Shown here: positions 1 through 5,300 of the stretch, piece by piece | Layout: each line of letters opens with the position of its first letter | Position numbering within the stretch: position 1 is the stretch's first letter | NCBI GenBank assembly: GCA_002127415.1 | Contig: MWJR01000043.1 | Coordinates: 1 to 7,832, forward strand | Direction of reading: 5' to 3' | DNA from: Calditrichaeota bacterium AABM5.125.24 | GTDB lineage: Bacteria; Electryoneota; AABM5-125-24; Hatepunaeales; Hatepunaeaceae | DNA length: 7,832 bases | The notes under the pieces: model-generated | The model's input: the letters and a program-made list of their open reading frames with translations, nothing else | Told to the model about the DNA's origin: nothing | Databases searched by the model: none | Translations under genes and position numbers: made by a program

Positions 1-43
1 CTGCCTTCGCAGGGACAGGCGCAGGGGCATGCTTCGCCGGTCC
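1..43. repeat. Dispersed 15-bp repeat copy with an imperfect hairpin at the window edge
   Basis: Bases 6-20 read TTCGCAGGGACAGGC, identical to bases 7578-7592, where this word forms the right arm of a 14-bp inverted repeat. The left arm expected for this copy would lie upstream of the window, so the element may be cut by the window edge. The word also overlaps a local imperfect hairpin: bases 13-21 (GGACAGGCG) pair with bases 35-43 (CGCCGGTCC), eight pairs and one mismatch, around a 13-base loop. No coding frame can be supported here. Confidence 0.5.
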
Positions 44-85
44 GACAAGTGTCTACAATAAAGTGCCCTGATTAATATTAGAATT

Positions 86-114
86 TTGATTTAGACATTT
101 TACCATCTTAATCT
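86..114 (+). promoter_or_regulatory. Possible sigma70-like promoter for the toxin-antitoxin pair
   Basis: TTGATT at 86-91 resembles a -35 box (four of six consensus bases) and TAATCT at 109-114 is a weak -10 candidate (three of six), with a 17-base spacer. The stretch from about 57 to 112 is clearly A/T-rich compared with its surroundings, as expected for a promoter. The match is poor and the promoter consensus of this lineage is unknown, so this is only a candidate. Confidence 0.2.
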
Positions 115-171
115 GACCGAGGCATCTGATGATGAGGTCATTAAGAGCATTAAAAGCAAAAAGGCAAATCT

Positions 172-477
172 ATGACAAAAAGCAAGATTAATATACCCGA
201 AGACAAAATCGCACAATTCTGCCGTAAGTGGATAATCGCTGAACTTGCACTTTTTGGATCGATTCTTCGCGAGGATTTTCAGGCCGACAGTGACGTTGAT
301 GTGTTAATCGAGTTTGCTGAAGAGGCTGAGTGGAGCCTTTTTGATTGGGTGGATATGAGGGAAGAGCTAAAGTCCATCTTTGGTCGAGAGGTCGATCTGG
401 TTTCAAAACGAGGACTGCGAAACCCGTTCCGTCGCCACGCCATCCTGACCGCGCGTGAGGTGGTGTATGCCGCCTGA
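172..477 (+). CDS. mntA: MNT-domain nucleotidyltransferase antitoxin (MntA-like, type VII toxin-antitoxin)
   Basis: This 101-residue protein is a minimal nucleotidyltransferase. The signature GSX10DXD is intact: G29-S30, ten residues, then D41-V42-D43, and the likely third metal-binding acid is D75 in 'REVDLVS'. The C-terminal stretch 'LRNPFRRHAIL' is typical of the short antitoxin branch. In characterised members the enzyme transfers AMP from ATP to a tyrosine of the partner HEPN toxin, silencing its ribonuclease activity; that reaction is inferred here from family membership. The start at 172 is the natural one because stops occur in frame just upstream (for example 127-135 and 142-144). 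The ribosome-binding site is weak (AAAAGG around 158-163). The length is normal, and the gene overlaps the toxin gene by 11 bases, which implies translational coupling. Substrate or target could differ from the studied examples. Confidence 0.9.
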   Translation: MTKSKINIPEDKIAQFCRKWIIAELALFGSILREDFQADSDVDVLIEFAEEAEWSLFDWVDMREELKSIFGREVDLVSKRGLRNPFRRHAILTAREVVYAA

Positions 478-829
478 ATCCAACGACTCCGCACTCCTGT
501 GGGATATGCTTGATGCCGCCAGAGCTGTCAGGGAGTTCATTTCAGAATTTTCATATCAAGATTATCTGGATGACAGGATGCTGCGAGGCGCGGTCGAGAG
601 GCATATAGAAATCATCGGCGAAGCTGCGAGCAAAGTTTCCATAGCCTTCAAGGACGCTCATCCTGAAATCCCCTGGCAACGAATTATCGGTCAACGTCAC
701 GTCCTGGCACACGATTATGGAGAAATAGAACACAATCTTATATGGAAAGTTGCAACGGTCCACATACCTGACCTGATTGAAAAACTCGAACAACTGATTC
801 CACCGCTACCACCGGATATCGATGTCTAA
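467..829 (+). CDS. hepT: HEPN-domain ribonuclease toxin (HepT/DUF86-like)
   Basis: This 120-residue, largely helical protein is the toxin partner of the upstream nucleotidyltransferase. The HEPN catalytic motif RX4H is R77-H78-V79-L80-A81-H82, followed at once by D83-Y84, which gives the RX4HXY form whose tyrosine is AMPylated in studied HepT proteins. The family hallmarks 'RMLRGAVERHIEIIGEAA' (37-54) and 'HPEIPW' (65-70) are present. HepT-type HEPN proteins act as dimers that cleave RNA, and tRNA is a reported target; the target here is unknown. I chose the ATG at 467 rather than the in-frame GTG at 455 because GAGG at 457-460 lies six bases before 467, and residues from 455 (M-R-W-C) add nothing conserved. 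The residue after the catalytic Arg is His instead of the commoner Asn. No clear terminator follows. Confidence 0.9.
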   Translation: MPPESNDSALLWDMLDAARAVREFISEFSYQDYLDDRMLRGAVERHIEIIGEAASKVSIAFKDAHPEIPWQRIIGQRHVLAHDYGEIEHNLIWKVATVHIPDLIEKLEQLIPPLPPDIDV

Positions 830-909
830 AGACTATTATCAATTGTCCTGGTCATCCATTACACGACAACCCGTTGCAGGTTCACCTTTTAAACGCAAAG
901 GGTAGCAGA

Positions 910-1050
910 ATGAAGGGACGTCGCAAAGGAGAACGGCGTAACGAGGATCGCAGAAAGGATCGTGTTGGTGTTCCCGAGAGTTGGGGGCCCGCTGAACGTC
1001 GCAGAGAGAACGACAGGAGGACCAAAAACCGCAGGGGGAAGCGGAAATAA
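910..1050 (+). CDS. Arginine-rich 46-residue microprotein, unrecognised
   Basis: A 47-codon frame starts with ATG at 910 and ends with TAA at 1048-1050. A good ribosome-binding site, AAAGGG at 897-902, lies seven bases before it, the main evidence that it is real. The product has 15 Arg and 6 Lys against 8 acidic residues, so it is strongly basic. Arg pairs recur every five residues at 4-5, 9-10 and 14-15, and again at 30-31, 36-37 and 41-42, split by a short hydrophobic linker 'VGVPESWGP' (19-27). The two halves look like an internal duplication of an 'ERR..DRR' unit. There is no membrane segment or metal-binding pattern. It could be a nucleic-acid- or RNA-binding peptide, but composition alone cannot show that, and it could be a chance frame. 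It sits 80 bases after hepT and 242 bases before parB. Confidence 0.45.
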   Translation: MKGRRKGERRNEDRRKDRVGVPESWGPAERRRENDRRTKNRRGKRK

Positions 1051-1292
1051 AGCGAAACCTTCATAATCGCCATTCCTCTCGAAGCTTCGGGAGGAATCCA
1101 GATTTGAGTTTTATTCTGGGTTCCCGTCTTCACATATGCGGATTTAGAAGAAACCCGGGAAGTCCCGAAGTTAACGAGCCTTGAACTCTCTACTATCACG
1201 TTTATGAGACCCGGCGAGCGAGCTCGCCGGGCCACCTGTCGAATTACATTTGGATAGAGCTACTTAGGTTGTGAATTTCTTGATATAGATAT
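1051..1292. other. Gene-free stretch before parB, several dyads, no clear promoter
   Basis: I see no supportable gene on either strand; the open frame on the minus strand across 882-1235 is antisense to the microprotein and to hairpin DNA. CGAAGCTTCG at 1080-1089 is a perfect 10-base palindrome. Bases 1088-1126 fold as a bulged stem: CGGGA at 1088-1092 pairs with TCCCG at 1122-1126, and ATCCAGA at 1096-1102 pairs with TCTGGGT at 1115-1121 with one G-T pair. A smaller CGGGA/TCCCG hairpin lies at 1156-1167. The strongest dyad, at 1210-1231, is listed separately. The last 30 bases before parB are A/T-rich and lack a Shine-Dalgarno sequence. Confidence 0.55.
1210..1231. repeat. Perfect GC-rich hairpin with CGAG tetraloop
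   Basis: Arm CCCGGCGAG (1210-1218) and its exact reverse complement CTCGCCGGG (1223-1231) flank the tetraloop CGAG (1219-1222). No T-run follows on either strand, so it is not a standard intrinsic terminator. Its shape, a short perfect stem with a purine-containing tetraloop, matches the other intergenic dyads in this window. Confidence 0.75.
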
Positions 1293-2159
1293 ATGAAGCC
1301 CAAAGGTCTGGGCCGGGGGCTGTCGGCGCTGCTGCCGGACGCTGAGGTGGAAGCTCCGGCGATGGGAGCCCTGGAGATCCCGGTCCGTGACATAAAACCC
1401 AACCCCCAACAGCCGCGGCGCGACTTCGGCGAGAACGAGCTGGACGAACTGACCGCATCAATCCGCCAGAAAGGGGTCATCCAGCCGCTGGTGGTGCGCC
1501 GCTCAGGAGACGGCTTCGACCTGATCGCCGGTGAGCGAAGGCTGCGCGCCGCCAGGCAGGCCGGGCTCGATACCGTCCCGGTCAGGGTGATCGAAGTCAC
1601 CGGTGACGCCGAGCTGCTCGAGATATCCCTGATCGAGAACCTGCAGCGGAACGACCTGAACCCTGTCGAACTGGCCGAAGGCTACCGGGCGCTGCAACGA
1701 ACCTTCGGGCTGACCCAGGAACAGATCGCCCGGCGGGTCGGCAAGGAGCGAGCCACCGTCGCCAACACGCTGCGGCTGCTGGAGCTCCCGGAGCCAATCC
1801 TGACTTCACTGCGTTCAGGCAAGATCACCACCGGACACGCCAAAGCCATCCTGTCGGTCACCGGCACCGCACAGCGCAGCGCACTCTGGAAACGGATCGT
1901 GGCCGAGAACCTGTCCGTCCGCCAGACCGAAGAGATCGCCCGCGCTGTCGCTGCCCCGAAGAAGGTCCGCCGCCGCGCATCCCGACCAACTGAATCGCCC
2001 CTGGTCAGGGACTACACCGACCGCCTCCGCCGGACGCTCGGAACCCAGGTCCGCATCCAGAAGAGGGGAAAGAAAGGCACCATCCGTATAGACTTCTACT
2101 CCGACGACGACCTGACGCGACTGGTGGAGTTTCTGACTGGGAAGAGGGATGAGTGGTGA
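1293..2159 (+). CDS. parB: ParB/Spo0J-family chromosome partitioning protein
   Basis: This is a complete 288-residue ParB. Residues 4-14, KGLGRGLSALL, are the canonical N-terminal segment that contacts ParA. The CTP-binding domain carries NPQQPRRDF (37-45), GVIQPLVVR (61-69), the GERRLRAA box (80-87) and ENLQRNDLNPVE (115-126). A helix-turn-helix spans about 141-163 (TQEQIARRVGKERATVANTL), followed by the parS-binding helical region and a C-terminal dimerisation domain (about 235-288) after a basic linker at 223-231. ParB loads at parS, slides as a CTP-dependent clamp and is moved by ParA. The ATG at 1293 is fixed by an in-frame TGA at 1281-1283. No Shine-Dalgarno sequence is visible, so the message may be leaderless. 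No parA lies upstream, unlike the usual parA-parB operon. It ends facing the large minus-strand gene. Confidence 0.95.
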   Translation: MKPKGLGRGLSALLPDAEVEAPAMGALEIPVRDIKPNPQQPRRDFGENELDELTASIRQKGVIQPLVVRRSGDGFDLIAGERRLRAARQAGLDTVPVRVIEVTGDAELLEISLIENLQRNDLNPVELAEGYRALQRTFGLTQEQIARRVGKERATVANTLRLLELPEPILTSLRSGKITTGHAKAILSVTGTAQRSALWKRIVAENLSVRQTEEIARAVAAPKKVRRRASRPTESPLVRDYTDRLRRTLGTQVRIQKRGKKGTIRIDFYSDDDLTRLVEFLTGKRDEW

Positions 2160-2188
2160 TGTAAGAGGTTTATGAGGTGGAAATTCAT

Positions 2189-2212
2189 GTGTCAGGCGGG
2201 GACGCCTGACAC
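2189..2212. repeat. Perfect 10-bp hairpin, GTGTCA family, loop GGGA
   Basis: Arm GTGTCAGGCG (2189-2198) and its exact reverse complement CGCCTGACAC (2203-2212) flank loop GGGA (2199-2202). It begins 30 bases after the parB stop codon. No T-run follows, so a terminator role is possible but not supported by a standard signature. It shares the outer GTGTCA/TGACAC with the elements at 7621-7644 and 7669-7694. Confidence 0.8.
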
Positions 2213-2232
2213 CGCAACCCGCTAAACGAAAG

Positions 2233-2254
2233 GGCCGGACAGGAGTGTCCGGCC
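2233..2254. repeat. Perfect 9-bp hairpin with GGAG tetraloop
   Basis: Arm GGCCGGACA (2233-2241) and its exact reverse complement TGTCCGGCC (2246-2254) flank loop GGAG (2242-2245). It lies 20 bases after the preceding dyad, in the same parB/large-gene gap. The stem sequence differs from the GTGTCA family, but the architecture is the same. Confidence 0.75.
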
Positions 2255-2278
2255 TACTTGGTTAACGTTCCCGGAAGA

Positions 2279-2319
2279 GGCCCGAGTTGTATCCCGAATT
2301 AAATCCGGGCTCCCGGGCC
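2279..2319. repeat. Imperfect two-part dyad between convergent genes
   Basis: Outer arms GGCCCGAG (2279-2286) and CTCCCGGGCC (2310-2319) pair with a two-base bulge. Inside them CCCG (2293-2296) pairs with CGGG (2306-2309) around an A/T-rich centre. The core resembles the bulged stem at 1088-1126: both read ATCC, then a loop, then GGG, one base, TCCCG. The structure is weaker than its neighbours. Confidence 0.45.
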
Positions 2320-2325
2320 ACTCAC

Positions 2326-2368
2326 GGCCGACAGAGCCCGCCCCAGCGGAAGCTGGGGAATGTCGGCC
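2326..2368. repeat. Compound nested hairpin, possible bidirectional terminator
   Basis: Outer arms GGCCGACA (2326-2333) and TGTCGGCC (2361-2368) are perfect complements. Within them CCCCAGC (2341-2347) and GCTGGGG (2352-2358) form a second perfect stem around a GGAA loop (2348-2351), leaving an asymmetric internal loop of seven bases on one side and two on the other. It lies 27 bases past the stop of the large minus-strand gene. Its position between convergent genes suits transcript ends from both sides, but no T-run follows on either strand. Confidence 0.65.
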
Positions 2369-2395
2369 CTCCCCGATTTACTAAATAGAAACGAT

Positions 2396-5300
2396 CTATC
2401 TTACTATCGCAGTCTTCGCCGTCCTGACCCTGCCCGCCGACTCCAGCCGCAGGATATAGACCCCCGACGCAACCGAAGAGCCGTCCCACGACAACCGGTG
2501 ATAACCCACCGCCGGCACACCGTCGAACACAGTGGTCACCTCCCGGCCCGTCAGGTCGTAAACCACCAGCGTCGTCGGTAGCGCAGCATCTACGGCGAAC
2601 TCGACCCTGACCATCGAGTTGAACGGGTTGGGATATACCGCGGTGATGTCGAATCGGGTCGGCAAGCCGTCCCCCGCAGAGTCGCCTGTCCCGGCGGTGT
2701 CGGTGAAGGTTATGCTCACCGGGGCCAGAACCGTTTCACCGGCGTTGTGGATGAGGCTCAGCCCGAACTCATAGACCCCCTCCTGCCAGCCGGCCGCATC
2801 GAATAACATCCCGACCTCAGCCATTTGGTCGGGTGAAACCGAGCCGGTTCGGTTCGTCAGCCCCCCCTCCATCAGGAACGATACATTCGGCCCGGCATCG
2901 TAGAGCCGGAGGTAATCCGGCATATTGGGCCCGCCGTCCTCTACAAGGGCTATGACGGTGCTGGTAAGATCGCCGTAATTGTGCAGCACCGACAATCCCC
3001 TGTATGCCCCCATATTCGGTCTGCCGTCCAGAAAGGCTATCACCCTCCACTCCCCGGTGTTGGGGTTCATCTTCATCAGTCTGGCGCGGGCGTTACCACC
3101 AACGGGGTCGTAGCTGTCGAGGAGGTAGAGGTTCATATCGTCGGGGTCGAAGCTGTTCCATGCCAGACCGCCGATTTCGATATTGTAGGCGGGAAGATGC
3201 ATCTCCCAGCGGTTTATGATGGTCCGGGCCGAGTCGGTCTCCATCTCGATAACGTCGGTGTCTCTATCGGCGGCGAATATCGTCCCACGCTCGGGACTAT
3301 ATGTCAGGGGGAGTGTGCGATATTCGTCGAACGGCGTGGGAAACGCATCGATTACATCGCCGTCGGGTTCAAATATGACAATCCACCCCCCACTACGATA
3401 GTCTAAGATAGAACCCCAGAAGTGACGGCCGTCCCAGGCCAGGTTGTAGTAGCCGGTCTCGGTCTGGATCTCTATATCCTCCGGCTGTTTGAAATACCTA
3501 ACCTCCTCGCCGGCACGGTTCAGCACGTTTATCCTGTAGCGAGGAACACTTCCACTACGGTGTTTTGAGGGAATATAGAAGAGTGAGTCGATATACACCC
3601 CGCCATAATACTTGTCATTGCCATCAACAGCAGAGATCTGATGATGCCGAACGTCACCGAAAGCCGGCTCGCTTCCGTCTCGGTTTGCGATGCGCACCTC
3701 ATAATCGAGCGGCCCGTTGCCGTGGTTGTCGATAAACAGCTTAGCGTGCAGCCGGGTTCCATCCGGGCGCAGGGAGAGGTTTTCGAAGCTCGCCGGGGTC
3801 GTGGTCAGCTCCAGCTCAGGATTGGTCAGGGCTATCTCCCCCATCTCGGCGGTGTCGCCGGCAGTGATTTCGATTGTCAACGTGTCGGTGTTGAAATTGT
3901 CGGCGATGACCAGCACGTCCTCGTATGTATCAGGGTGTAGTGGGGTTATCGTGAAATAGCCCTCTTCATTCGTCCAGACCTCCGTCGGGAAGCGGGGATG
4001 ATATATTAGGGCGCTGTCAATCCCCTCCTCCCGGTCTCCAGCCCTGACCACCCAACCGCGCGCTGCGCCGTAGTCGTTCAGAGCGGTGGTGGTGAATTTT
4101 ATGGCAAATTCACTCTCCAGTGGATGCGCTTGGGCCGGATATTCGTTCCAGTAGGCATACTGCAGACCGCCGCTCCCGTCGAGGTTCCTGATCCCCACTG
4201 TGGCAAACGGGTGGCTTATCTCATCACCGCTCCCCTCAGCGGCGTGGAACTCCTGGTATTGGAAGATTATCTCGCCATCCCCTGTAGGGGTCGGATAGTG
4301 ACTCGGATCGAAAAGCAACACCTCGAAAGAGACATTATGCTCCATCCCGGTGGTGTCATCCACCAGGAGATTGCTCCACTCGACTATGAAGAGCCCTTCC
4401 TCCTCGATGTAGTGGTAGAATGCCCCGTTATGCCAGTAATGCGGGTTGCGCAGGTTCTGCCACAGCGGGCAGAGCTGTGCGTCAGGCGCGGCCGCTCCCG
4501 GTATCGGCCGGTTATGGTCTGAAGAGAACTCGGTAGCCTGGTCTCCCATCGCCAGCCAGCCGTTGGTGCAGATCACGACCTGGTCGAAATCCTGCCCGTA
4601 GTATCGGAAGCCGAAACCCTCCGGCAACTCCACCACAGCCGAGGAGTCCCAGCCCTGGGCACACTGCAGCAGTTCGACACGCGTGCCACGAAACTCGTAA
4701 TCATCAATGTCTTCGTTGATTTCCCGCCAGTTGTATATAGGGGCCTCCACCCAATCCTCATCATCACCGTCGAAACAGATATAGCCGTATTCATCGGGGC
4801 CGAACGGATCGCCCTCCCTCGGATCAGCCACCCGCAGGGCGAAGGTCATTGTGGTGTCGTAGTCGTCCTCAGCAGACAATCTTAGCTCGAAGTGAACGAT
4901 CTCGCCCCGGATGACCAGCGGATCGATCTCAACCTGAAACGGCTCGTCAGGGCCCTCTTCGCTGTCGGGCTCGAGCATAGGATAGTTCCGGTCGGCGGCG
5001 GTGACAGTAACCCGCTCATCCAGGCTGGTTAGCCGCGCCTCCATTGCAGGCACCTCCAGGTCCCCGATGTTGCGCAGGGTTGGTGTGATTTGAGCGGTGT
5101 CACCAGGGAAGAAATTCTCCGCCTCAATCAGATCTTCGCCGGTATAGATTACAGGCCCGGAGGAGGTGACTTCAGCCGCCATAGGCCATAACTCGTCGCC
5201 CGTCAGAGCGTCGAGCTGAATCCGAAGTGCCGTTCCTCCAGGAGTCTCCGGTTCGAGCGTCATACTGACCAGCTCTTCCGGTCCGGCTGATTCACCGGCG

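Noticed and set aside
455..466. GTG start at 455 for hepT
   Set aside because: It adds only four unconserved residues, and GAGG at 457-460 is correctly spaced for the ATG at 467, not for 455.
882..1235. 117-residue minus-strand open frame
   Set aside because: It is antisense to the microprotein and to hairpins, has Arg/Ser-rich low-complexity translation, and shows no recognised motif.
1250..1278. Promoter for parB (TTGGAT at 1250-1255 with TGAATT at 1272-1277)
   Set aside because: Both boxes match poorly and the region is A/T-rich enough to give such matches by chance.
2189..2254. Intrinsic terminators for parB
   Set aside because: The hairpins are strong but no T-run follows either of them, so I list them as repeats with a possible termination role.
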